DNA from: Flectonema sp. DT1601
Taxonomy: Eukaryota > Euglenozoa > Diplonemea > Diplonemida > Diplonemidae
DNA: 64,000 nt
Direction of reading: 5' to 3'
NCBI GenBank assembly: GCA_964019425.1
Contig: OZ025842.1
Location: 310,001 to 374,000, forward strand
Below the pieces are notes generated by a model, which was given only the letters and a program-made list of their open reading frames with translations, was not told where the DNA came from and did not search any database. Positions 21,401 through 31,416 of the stretch are shown here, piece after piece. Made by a program: the position numbers and the translations under genes. Within the stretch, counting starts at the first letter, position 1. Every line of letters starts with the position of its first letter.

Positions 21401-24400
21401 TTCAACACAATTAAAGTGGTCGCTATCGTTTCGAATTCTTTTCGACTAGCCATGTAGTGAATCCATTGAAAAATTAGATACTTTTGACAGTAGGCAGGCT
21501 GAGGAGAGAATCCATCATGTAGTTTTGCTCTTACTAACAATTTCTGAGCCATAACCCAGTCCTGTTGATTTTTCGTCATTGTCATTGTATTCTCACCACT
21601 ACGTTCTTTCATTATTGCAAATCTTTGAATAAGAACACCAATAAATAAGTTTATGAAAAAGAATTGACCCAACACAACAAAAATAACAAAGAAGAGACCT
21701 CCAGCAGCGTAATTCGAATTATGTCTCGGGCCTTGACCTTGACCAGGCGCATCTATTGTTCGGTACATCATGAATCGCCAATTTTCTCCTACAGAGAGTT
21801 GGAACAGAGAAAACATCGATTCGAAAACGTCATCGAATGTAAACCATTCAGGTTGCCATTCCGCTATGATATTTGTTGGTTCATATCCATAGGCTGTTGG
21901 GGTTTCGATGGTAACATTTCCAAAGCATTGTTCTTGGCGAAGTATTGTTGGATCAGTACAAGCATATAGCGCTCCTTTAAAAAGCTGAACACCAACAATA
22001 GCAAATATAAACCAAACCATTCCACTAACAAATATCACATGCTGGATACTTGGCATAGCACTGAGTACCGCTGATAACACCACTTTCATTTCTGGAGAAC
22101 CGCTACTAACCAATCTGAGGATGCGAAGAGCCCTGAACGATCTGAGACTTGGCACTGCGATACCAACAATCGAAGCTAATACCACAAAAAAATCTATTGT
22201 GTGCCATTTATCTTTGAAAAGACCACACCATCCCCAGGCTAATATTTTTACTGCCATTTCTAAAGTGAATAGAGAGACAAACACGTAGTCTCCAACACGG
22301 AGAGCTTGGTGCAGATCCGGTTCATTGTCTTCGGTATTTGGGTTGTCCATGGAAATGAACGCGAGATTTAAAACTATAATAGCGATAACAGATAATTCAA
22401 AATACTGCCAGTTGACAATGTCGAAGCAGAGTTGGCGTATTGATCGAGGTGGAGTACAGCAGTCAGTAGAATCATCAGGCATTGAGATGGGATCACTTTT
22501 TAAAAGTGATATAAAATTATCCAAACCTGATGACGTCTCTTTAAACACCGCGAATTTTAAATCATTAAACGGCTGGCTAGGAATTTCCACAATCGCCTTA
22601 CGACTAAGTGTCGACTTACCACCGATTGCTTTGGCTTTTTTTTGAACTTGAACTGAGGATTTTGTTAAACCACTCATCGACCAAACTGACAGTCGACGTT
22701 CTCTCGGTTTTCGGAGACTAAATGAACCTCCACAAGTACTCAAATAGTTTGAAGTAACTGAAGAGTGTCCTTCCATTGAACCTCTTCGAACACCTGAAGC
22801 AGACAAGAACGATCGACTCCTTGAGAAAGAACTTTTCTCATACTCATCATCATGTAATACAGAAGCATTTGTCTCATCATCGACAATGTGAAGGTTTGCA
22901 GAACTAGCGTCTCTAGGAGATGCTAGCTGGTGATCATTTCCATCATCAGTAGCTCTCTCTATAATAAGTTGAAAGTGTTCTGGTTCAGCATCTGATTTGC
23001 CTGGTGGTGGTTTTATAATTATATCTAACTTTGGATGGCTTAAGTCTTGTGATTGAGGTGATAATCCCAAATTAAAAATATTCTGAGCTGTGTTCATGTT
23101 TGAGCCTCTCGGCTCTGGACCACCTTCACCAACTACAGCAATTTCATTATTATCTGTGCTCGTGTCTTGTCTTGAAGGCGATTCTGATGGAGGACGGCAG
23201 CATGCACAAGTACACAAATGTTTGAGAAGCCACTGTCGTATTCCACCTTTCTTCTTTTCAGTATCGTCGTCGTCGTTGTCCATTTCATCGGCACCAGTTT
23301 TGATTGCGAAAGAGTCGATTAGAATGGCGATAAACAGATTCAGAAGAATATAGTTACCGAATAAAAAAAGAGTAACGAAATACAAGAAAGCAACCTCACT
23401 CCGTCTCTGCATTGTATCTTTCATGATTGAAGCCCAGTTTTCACCCGTAACAACAACAAAGACTGTCAGGGCAGAGGCTCCCAAATTTTCAAAGTTGCAT
23501 CGCATGTCTGGATCGCGTGGGGTTGCTTCACAAGCGAATAACTGAACACCCATCACAGAATATATAAACAGAAACAGCATAACAATGATTGATAAATATG
23601 CCACGTTTGAGACAGCACAGCTGATCTGATTTAGAATTTGATTGAGACCATTCCACCGCTTGGCCAACCTGAAGATTCTAGCCAACCGAAATCCACGTAA
23701 TGCTGAGAAACCAGATCCACCACCATCAGGATCTGGTAGTACCATTTCAGGAATACTGGCAAGTACTAATATAAAATCAAACTTGTTGTAGTTGTCTGAA
23801 AAATAAAGTTCTGGAGTCAACCCAACTAATTTTATTATGGCTTCCAACAAGAAGATGTAGACACAGATTAGGTTTACCCAGTTCAGTGTGTGAAGCCAAT
23901 CAGCAGAAATGTGATAGTGATCCATCGCTAATGCTATAATGTTTATTAAAGTTACGAATAGTAGGAATCCTTTAAAATAAAAAGATTGCGCTGCGATGAA
24001 CATGTAATTACCAAATGTATTTGGGGAATAGTATCCGACTTCTGACATTGTTTGACGACGACGAAGTTGCAATAACCGTTTGCGATGAGCAGGGGAACCT
24101 GGTTCATCTGTAGGTCCTATTTCGTTGTTTTCTAAGGCATATTTCCTGGCTGATTCCAAACAAAGATCAGTGGGAGTCGATACTGATGACCTCCTTGAGA
24201 TGACTGTTGAATCATCATCACTGTCTGGACATGTTGACGCTCCAGTCGTTCTTCCACTTCTCTGAGTATTCGAAAATCTGTTATTGCTCGTACTTAAACA
24301 ACTTTGCTGTCTATCAATATTTATCCCATCTTGTGATTTTTCATTTCTTAAAAATTGTTTTAAATCTTCATCTCCGAGACCAGCTGCAAGCTCTTCGTCT

Positions 24401-26310
24401 TCGTAGAAATCTTCGTCTTCAGCTGCCTCCTCTTCGATTAAGAATGGAACTCCAATAATCAATATAGGATGTACAACTTGTGCTGCTAGTAGTGTTGCAG
24501 TGCTAAGACGTTCTATGATTGGTTTCGGACTTGTTTCTTTGTTTTTACGTTCGTGGCTGTACACCGATGAAAGAACTGCGAGAATAAGATTCACAGCGAA
24601 AACATTACCCAGCAGAGTACACAAAAAGAAATATATCCAAGCATGATGTCCATATGCGTCCTGTGTAATGAGAAGCTCATCAGGCCAGTCATCAAGTGAC
24701 ATTAGTTTGAAGGTCAGTAACATTGAAGTAAATATGTTATCGAAGTTGAGATACTGTCGGTGATAAGCAGAAGTCTCAAGACAGCTTTGATTCAGTTGGA
24801 CTCCATTAGTTTCAACCTTACAACCACGTCCCACCCCACAAGCAGATGAATCGTTAAAAATTAACCATGGTCGGGACTCGATCCCGGGGCTTAAATCATA
24901 TTTTGTATCCCGGTCAGTGTCAAAGTACAGCCTGCTGTCTGAGGTATTAATATTCCATTCACTGCTTTGTGACGTGTCTAGGTAGCATCTGTTACTCATG
25001 TCGCCGCTGAATAATTGAACTCCGAGGATAGCGAATGACCACATCAAATAAAAGAATAATAAAAAGATATCCAAAGCAAGTGGTAGAGCTGATACTAAAG
25101 TTGCCATTAGTTGACGTAATTCCCTAACGCGATTCATCGTCCGGAGTGGGCGAAGGCATCGAAGCAGTCTGAGAACTGTGAAATTCCCTGAATCAGAAGC
25201 GTAGGCAACATAACCAGAAACTACAATTAAGAAGTCTAACCTATTCCAAAATGGAACAGGATAGGATCTTAGATAACTCCCAGGATGAACAACAAACCCC
25301 AACGCTAATATCTTTAGCAGAGCTTCAATGGTGAATAGAGTTTGGAATGTTATTTCTGATACTGCAGTGACAGTCTTCAGTCCAGAGACGTTCTCAAACA
25401 TTGGATCGTCTAGAACGAGAGCCAAACCATTTAGAACAATAAGCAATAAGACGATTTGATCAAAATACTTGTGATCAATTATGTGAATCATTTTTTTTCT
25501 AAAATTAGACTTTGGACTAATACCCCAAAGTATATCATACAACACGTCATAAGGATCCTCTCCTTCACTACTTGAGGCTCTACGAGTCTCACCAAGTAGC
25601 TGTTGACACATCGTACGACGAATCTCACGAGTGGTGTATCTTGATAAAGGAGGTTTGTATTCTTTTCTGAATGTACATGATCGTGGGTCTTCTTCTTCAT
25701 CAGCGGTCGGAGACGTGCAAACCTCACACCTTAAAGTATTGCTGTCAATGGCTCTTACTATCATTTGTACTCTCTGAGACATGTCTAAAAATCCTAATTC
25801 ATTTACAGGAGATTGACACTGTTCGTTAACATAAAGACTACCAACACAAGTACCAGTCAGAGGAGGCACTTCGTAGGTGTCCCAAATACGAAGTCCGCGT
25901 TGATCCACAGCAACAAGACCTCCATCGGATATGTCAATTCGAATGGATTTGTGTTCGTACTTTCCATCTTTCATTCTAAATAGGTCTGTGCATGACCATT
26001 CTCCCTGATAGTCTTCACGTGTGTATCTAGACCATTCTGGGTCAGTGTTTGGTAGAGACCCGTATAGTCTGAAGAATACCTGAACCTTTCCTTTTTTATT
26101 CGCATCAGTTGACCGATATGTGAACCCAAGATACCTTCCATCTTTATTAACCTTTGCTCTTGCTTCTGCTACGGTTAGCATTTCACTCTTTGGATCTCGG
26201 CATCCAGGTGAAGCTGATAAACCTCCCATGGAGTATATTAGATCCTCCTTTGAAGTTCTTCGCATCATTGATTGGGATCGCACCATCGAACCTCTCCTCC
26301 TCCTGGCCAT
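18435..26310 (-). CDS. Four-domain voltage-gated Ca2+-type channel with C-terminal MORN repeats, 2602 aa, two exons
   Basis: Pore-forming alpha subunit, probably carrying Ca2+ across the plasma or flagellar membrane. Four six-helix repeats centre their selectivity filters near residues 540 (LDDW), 957 (TGENW), 1508 (VGENW) and 1799 (TTESW), giving a D-E-E-E filter ring close to the EEEE of Cav channels and unlike the DEKA of Nav. Each repeat has an Arg-rich S4 (for example VLRLLRCLRPLR and ALRGFRLARIFRLAKR). The N-terminal 265 residues are soluble and the II-III linker is Ser-rich. After repeat IV come a Cav-like helical tail (about 1840-2000), charged linkers, and from about 2125 to 2570 a series of MORN motifs (SGELEDFQPHGSGTLTF and similar). 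The 67-bp intron (18483-18549, GTATGT to ACAG) adds a 16-codon last exon ending TRLF. Length fits kinetoplastid flagellar Ca2+ channels, but the MORN tail is unusual. Confidence 0.9.
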
Positions 26311-26568
26311 CGTAGAATTTTATTGTTCAAAATTAGTTTTGAAAAAGTCACATAATTTATATTATATACCGAAGGGGAGAGATCGGTTACTGTTATTTAA
26401 AAAAGAATTTTTTTTTTTTTTTTTTTTTTTTTTCAAAATAAAAGAATCAGTTGTCGAAAAAGAACAAAATAAAACTGACAGAAAAGACGGTGACATAAAT
26501 CGTACCTGAAAAGGTCTACGTTTATAATAATACACAACAACAATAAAATAAGTTTTCTCTAGAAAGTA

Positions 26569-27414
26569 TTAGTTCAAACTTTCAACAAGAAATTGACTAG
26601 CTTCTTCGGCTTGCTTTTGGAAATCTGATAAATTGAATTTTCTATCTTGATGTTTCTTTTTCTTGATACGAGAAACATTTCTCGCTGGTAAAAGAGAAGG
26701 ACTTCCTTGAGTTAAACGAAGAGCAGATTGTAAAAGCTGCTGACCAGTTCGTAGTGTAGGAGGACCACAAGGAGGCTCCTCAAGTAGCTCTATGTTAGTC
26801 CGTTGAGTAGCTGTTCGATTACCAACGTCGTTGTTGTACAGTCGGCGTACTGTGACGTCTATCTGAGTTGAGTCAACTGAGTGATGGCGAACTTTAAAAT
26901 CTGATTTCTGATCATCTTCTTCCCTTAACCAACTAGCAACACCTTGGTATTTTAATCTCAATCGTTTTGCTGCTCGAGCTTGCCTGTCAATACCTCCACT
27001 GTAGACTCTTGTTACTTGATCGTGTTGCTGGTCAGTGTTTAATTTCCCTCGAAGTTTTCTTTTTGGAGGTTGAGGAGGCTCTATTCTCGATGATTTAGCA
27101 TACTTAACACCTAATTGTAATCCTTTACTACTTGGTACCATTCCCATTAGAAGACACCCACAGTCTTCACAGTAGTAGTCACGATTGCTTACTCGTAATC
27201 CACACTTCTTACACTTCCAGGCAAACTGAACAGTCTCTCCTTTCTTTACTCCGCACGCAGTGCAATATTCTAATTCAGTTGGGACTTCTCTTCTGCAAGA
27301 AAAACATTTGAAATTACCGCTGGGGACATCCAATAAATAACCATCATCACAGCAACCAATACTCCCTTCTCTGCAATCTGATTCAGAGCCTGTTCGATGG
27401 TAGTACTCATCCAT
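26569..27414 (-). CDS. Double zinc-ribbon protein, 281 aa
   Basis: Two adjacent zinc ribbons lie near residues 36-90: CFSC with CTAC, then CKKC with CEDC, spaced as in the DZR family. The rest is basic and Arg-rich (around 115-165 and 245-265) with no known domain; a short helical C-terminus ends FLVESLN. A nuclear or RNA-related role would fit basic tails on zinc ribbons but is only a guess. Single exon. The ATG at 27414 is 8 bases after an acceptor ending TTACACCAG. The stop is about 260 bp from the channel gene start, the densest spacing of this part. Confidence 0.7.
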   Translation of the reverse strand: MDEYYHRTGSESDCREGSIGCCDDGYLLDVPSGNFKCFSCRREVPTELEYCTACGVKKGETVQFAWKCKKCGLRVSNRDYYCEDCGCLLMGMVPSSKGLQLGVKYAKSSRIEPPQPPKRKLRGKLNTDQQHDQVTRVYSGGIDRQARAAKRLRLKYQGVASWLREEDDQKSDFKVRHHSVDSTQIDVTVRRLYNNDVGNRTATQRTNIELLEEPPCGPPTLRTGQQLLQSALRLTQGSPSLLPARNVSRIKKKKHQDRKFNLSDFQKQAEEASQFLVESLN

Positions 27415-28229
27415 GTGTAACTGGTGTAAGGAAGCAGGATATTAAAATACATCGAATGTACGGAGCGTCATTGCCTCAAGAAAAAAGAGAAGAAAAAAAA
27501 AGCAACATAATCTAAAATCGTGTGGGATCGAGGTTTTTTCTTTTTTTTCCAGCGCAATCGTGCGATGAAGGTAATGAATGAAGAGAAAACACACATTCAA
27601 CAAACTTTTTTCTCAAGCACAGAAAAACTTACTTATACGTAAGTTAGAATTCTGGTAATGTAAAAAACCGACGTTGACACGACACTGATGGACGTATCTA
27701 CGTATATTTTTTTTTTTTCTCTCTCTCACTTCTTTTTTTTTTTTTTTTTTAACAACTAACCACTTTGGCAAGTTTTGAGGTTTCCGTACCATTACCATGA
27801 ATGAGAAGACACAAAAAAACAAACAAAGAGGGGGGGAAAAAAAAAAAAAAGGAATTACAGTTTACAGGCAAGGCTGCTTTAAATGACTCTATCTAAACTA
27901 ATCGATGACACAAAAAGAAAAAAAGGGGATTGAGGAAGGGAGGGTTTATGTTCGATTTTGTAAAAATTACAACTGTGTTGTATCATAAAAACATAATTCA
28001 GCATTAGTTTTAAATACAGTGACTAAGGGTGGATGCGCAACTTAGCATATTAAAGTAACTACAGGTTTCGAGAGTAATCCATAAGTCAAAATGTTGAGAC
28101 TAGGACTGGAATGTAGTTACTTTAAGTTTTCATGTTCGTATATATAAATTAAAAAAAAAAAAAAGGTAACAAATAACAAATTAATTCGTACAATACTGAC
28201 TATGGAGGTTTATTATTTTATTAGAAAAC
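27415..28229. other. Intergenic stretch with R6 element
   Basis: It contains T runs near 27710-27755, an A run near 27838-27850 and the R6 copy at 27945-28060, about 170 bp 3' of the next gene's stop. No gene is supported. Confidence 0.6.
27945..28060. repeat. R6 element, copy 1 (3' flank)
   Basis: It shares an ordered set of blocks with 58513-58625: TTCGATTTTGTA, TTGTATCATAAAA, ATTAGTTTTAAATACAGTGA, then GATGC and AACTTAG. Overall identity looks to be about 70 percent. Both copies lie just 3' of a stop codon, in the same orientation relative to the gene. Confidence 0.5.
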
Positions 28230-29687
28230 TCATTCTTCGTCTTCAGTAATCATCTTCTCTATTGTCTTTCTTATGAAGTGACGCCAAGAGTCTTTTTTAT
28301 TAAATGAAGTAGAGTAGAATGTTGAAGACACATTCTTAATGATAGAAAGAAACATATTTTGATCCATAACACCACTATTATAAAGTGGTTGGAGCAGAGT
28401 ACGAATGTATTCGACGACCTCTTCTTTTGGAGGAGGCGTGAAAGATGAAGAAGTGGAAGCTACAGAAGTATCTCGTGAGTGAGAAGCAACTCTATTTGGT
28501 GTTTTAAGGTGTCGTTGTCTACTACGTGATCTGTTGCTTTCAATACTTTTTGATTTCAGGGGAGATGATTTTGTTTCTTCCATTACCTCAGTCATTTCTA
28601 TTTTACTTAATATTTGATCAATTCTACTATTCTGTTCTAAACATCTGTAGGCTGCTAATTCAGGTGACGGACCCCTCTCCCACATAGTCTTCTGAACTTG
28701 TGCAGCACACACACTGAATAACTTTTCAATTTGCTTCCTTGAGTCTGACTCATCACTCTGAAGGTGTTCACGGCTGGTGGCTTCATGTTCGACTAAGAAC
28801 CCAACCAAACCGTCACTTTCATCAGCGACAGGACCAGCAGCTGCTACAACAGTCGCGTGAAAGTGGTAGTTATCCAACTCATGTAAAAAAATCTCAGCCT
28901 CCAATGGTGAAGTGTGCTTAAGTTTTTTTGTTAATTTCCGCAACCGAGAGAGTCCTTGAGTCATCTGAGATAATGCATCCTTACTAATCTCACTGTCGTG
29001 TAGTACTTGAAATCCTGATGAATTCCCTGCTGGAACTGATGAAGGTGGAAGAGGAAGAACTCTGTTTGTTAATTGTGTACAAGAAGGATTCGATCGGCTA
29101 CGTGGTCGGGGAGAGGTTGAAGTACCGTTTACGATTTCTGACAACCCGGCTTTTTTAGAGTCACGAATTCTTCGTGAGATTTGTTGTTGGGTTTCAGCCT
29201 CTGATAAACCTCTGTACTTCTTAGCAGTTGTTGTTGCTGTTGTTGTAGTTGTTGCCATGGAAGAAGCTGTCGACATGGCACTCGAGGTATCTGCCCGCTT
29301 TCTAGTTGTTGTATGAATTTGAGATCCAGGTGCTACTCTATGTAAGTGACTTTTAACTACCTGAACACATCTCTTTTCCCAACCAACGTGACAGGTACCT
29401 CCTGAGAGTACTTCTGTCAGTGAACCTTTTACGATTGTTACGAATTCTAACTTTGAGATCGCTCCCCTGTCATAAGTTGGTTGGAGTATTGTTTTTATGT
29501 GAGCCAGTAATTCTTCTCTTGATGGTTTTGTGTACCCTAATCCAGACTGTTCTGATTGTACACATTGCTGACCTTCAATAGGCCACGTTCTTTGAGAATA
29601 ATAACTTGGTGGGAATCCTCCATTATCAGTTGCCCTGCCTGGGCTTATGGGGGGGCTGCTGAACTCCGAGACTACTGCGAGTGGCAT
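28230..29687 (-). CDS. Ser-rich protein with two copies of a helical SRI-like module, 485 aa
   Basis: I do not recognise the whole protein. What can be seen is an internal repeat. A module near residues 54-115 (REELLAHIKTILQPTYDRG) and one near 425-480 (KEEVVEYIRTLLQPLYNSG) share the pattern I-K/R-T-I/L-LQP-Y-G followed by a Phe-Ile-K segment. This resembles short helical domains at the C-termini of splicing-linked RNA polymerase II CTD-binding proteins (SRI/PHRF1-like), but I am unsure of the family. Between them lie a Thr/Ser/Ala-rich linker (TTTTTATTT near 155), Arg/Ser stretches and a helical segment around 240-360. Single exon. The ATG at 29687 follows an acceptor ending CCCATCACAG. Confidence 0.6.
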   Translation of the reverse strand: MPLAVVSEFSSPPISPGRATDNGGFPPSYYSQRTWPIEGQQCVQSEQSGLGYTKPSREELLAHIKTILQPTYDRGAISKLEFVTIVKGSLTEVLSGGTCHVGWEKRCVQVVKSHLHRVAPGSQIHTTTRKRADTSSAMSTASSMATTTTTATTTAKKYRGLSEAETQQQISRRIRDSKKAGLSEIVNGTSTSPRPRSRSNPSCTQLTNRVLPLPPSSVPAGNSSGFQVLHDSEISKDALSQMTQGLSRLRKLTKKLKHTSPLEAEIFLHELDNYHFHATVVAAAGPVADESDGLVGFLVEHEATSREHLQSDESDSRKQIEKLFSVCAAQVQKTMWERGPSPELAAYRCLEQNSRIDQILSKIEMTEVMEETKSSPLKSKSIESNRSRSRQRHLKTPNRVASHSRDTSVASTSSSFTPPPKEEVVEYIRTLLQPLYNSGVMDQNMFLSIIKNVSSTFYSTSFNKKDSWRHFIRKTIEKMITEDEE

Positions 29688-29918
29688 ATTATTGGAGGTG
29701 CCTACTCTGCTGTGATGGGAATGGTGAATGATGAAAATAATAAAAATGTATTTTTACGACTTTTTTGACATAACTTAATAAATACTGGTTGGGATACCAA
29801 CAGTAAGCAAGGATGTGATAAGACAGCATCCCTTCTTTGTAACAAAGTAAATAGATTTCTACCTGAACTGCTGTGTTCACTCTACAGTGAGTTGGAACCT
29901 TGGAGAGCTGACGTGTTA

Positions 29919-30868
29919 TCAAATAGGTGCTGGAAATGGAAGTTCGCCCATTCCGTAGTCTTCCGCTGGATCATCTTTTGACCGTTTTATTGTATTATTG
30001 GTTTGTTGCTTGCATCCTCCTCTGCGTCGACGCTTTTCTATACTAATACTGTCGGCGGTGTCGTTATTGTTGATGTTGTTGTTATCGTTGTTTACTCCAA
30101 CAGAGGTATCCTCTCCATTCCCAGGCTGCTTAAAGACTTTACCTCCCTTCTGACTGGCTTTGCCACCTTTCTTGCTACCCTTTCTACTTTGAGAAAATTT
30201 ATCATTTTGGTGATTACCCTCACCGTTGTTATTATTGTTAGTGTTTTTTTTTTTAAAGGACTTGCGGTCCTGCCAAGGAAGAGCCTTTGCCAGTTCAACA
30301 GCGTGGGCGATTGCTTCGGCATTTTGACCATCTGCATCGAAATATCCCGACCGCATTAAAGCAGCGACCGATTGAGGAACCGTATCACTGAATTTAGGAG
30401 CCTTTAATTTCGACTGATGCTTCAAGATAAGAAGTCCAAGGGAGGGGTTTGCTTCTCCTGTTTGCCTGTCGATTCCTGTTTGTGATGTAAGTGACCTGAT
30501 TTAGTATTATGCTAAAAAGTTTTAGGTAACATACCATCAATGATGTTCTCAAACGGGATGAGGTGAGATCTGCAAAATTCATCATACTTCTCCTGTCTCT
30601 TTTCAGCTGATTCCAACATACTTTTATTTTCACTTTTAGTATCGACAGTCTTTAAAATTTCTCGTTCAGCAGACGATACTCTAGTTTTTCTTTTACCTTC
30701 GAATGCTGTTTTGCGTGAGTCTCGTGGTGCACCGGAAGGAAGAGTTGAAACATCAAGAATAAAATCACCGTCATCATCGCAGTATTCATGTGCTGTCATG
30801 GGTTGTCTTTCGTCGGCATCGTCCGATGAATCGTTTAGGTTAACTGGAGCATGTGATTCAGAATCCAT
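29919..30868 (-). CDS. Hypothetical basic low-complexity protein, 296 aa, two exons
   Basis: I do not recognise it. Exons are 30868-30535 and 30475-29919; the 59-base gap 30476-30534 is an intron running GTATGT to ACAAACAG, and joining keeps frame (297 codons). The N-terminus is acidic (DSSDDADE). A helical middle (about 85-205) includes FENIIDG-IDRQTGEANPSLG and ALMRSGYFDADGQ, and the tail alternates Lys/Gly and Asn/Asp tracts. The Arg/Lys cluster EKRRRRGG is a possible nuclear signal. I chose the ATG at 30868 over an upstream in-frame GTG. A nine-codon upstream reading frame lies in the leader (30877-30906). Confidence 0.6.
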
Positions 30869-30876
30869 TATCGTTA

Positions 30877-30906
30877 TCACTTAATTAGATTGTTCAACAT
30901 TGACAT
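30877..30906 (-). promoter_or_regulatory. Upstream open reading frame, 9 codons
   Basis: In the leader of the 296-aa gene, ATG TCA ATG TTG AAC AAT and three more codons end in TGA, 8 bases before the main ATG at 30868. A possible acceptor (ATAAATCAG) lies upstream, so the uORF would be in the mature mRNA. It could lower translation of the main frame. Confidence 0.35.
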
Positions 30907-31167
30907 TTAAACTTATTCTGATTTATAAAAAAAAATATAATTTAATTAAAAATTAATACACTACGTTTTTTTTGTTTTGTGTGTTAGGGTAAATATAACT
31001 CCGTAGGGAGCAGGCTTTCGTAATTATTGGGTAAATGAGAGCCTCGACTCGAACAGCTGCTGATTTTTTTTTTTTTTTTTTTCATTCTTCACGCGATGTC
31101 TCAAATTAGAAAAAAAAATTCAAAAAAAAAAAAAAATAACCAAATCAAATTAAAAAATTCTACAAAA

Positions 31168-31281
31168 ACTATTCAGATAAGCAGCCTTATATTTTGTTGA
31201 TCACAGGGAAATAGATAACATTTGACATAATAAATAAAACGGCTCTTATCTGAATAGTTTCTTCTCCGACTTCGTCGGTGC
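31168..31281 (+). repeat. R1 structured repeat, copy A
   Basis: Clearest copy. ACTATTCAGATAAG and CTTATCTGAATAGT form a perfect 14-bp stem around about 63 bases, followed by TTCTTCT, the hairpin CCGAC-TTC-GTCGG, TGC and an A run. Its middle part matches copy B (TTGATCACAGGGAAATAGAT). It lies 136 bp 3' of the stop codon of the 575-aa gene. Confidence 0.75.
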
Positions 31282-31416
31282 AAAAAAAAAAAAAAAAAAG
31301 GTTTTGGAATGCGTGTAAAAACCAACTGCTGTAAAATTAATCGACGGTCCCGCTACAATAGGTAGATGTGCATCAAAAAGACATAGTGTGTAAATAAGAG
31401 TACACAGAGTAGCTAG

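Larger units (their letters stand above)
30869..31416. other. Intergenic stretch with uORF and R1 copy A
   Basis: It holds the leader of the 296-aa gene with a short upstream reading frame (30877-30906), A/T runs at 31063-31082 and 31120-31136, and R1 copy A (31168-31281) with its following A run. Confidence 0.6.

Noticed and set aside
31168-31281. R1 as a hammerhead ribozyme or box C/D snoRNA
   Set aside because: The hammerhead CUGAUGA...GAAA core and the C/D boxes are not present in either orientation.
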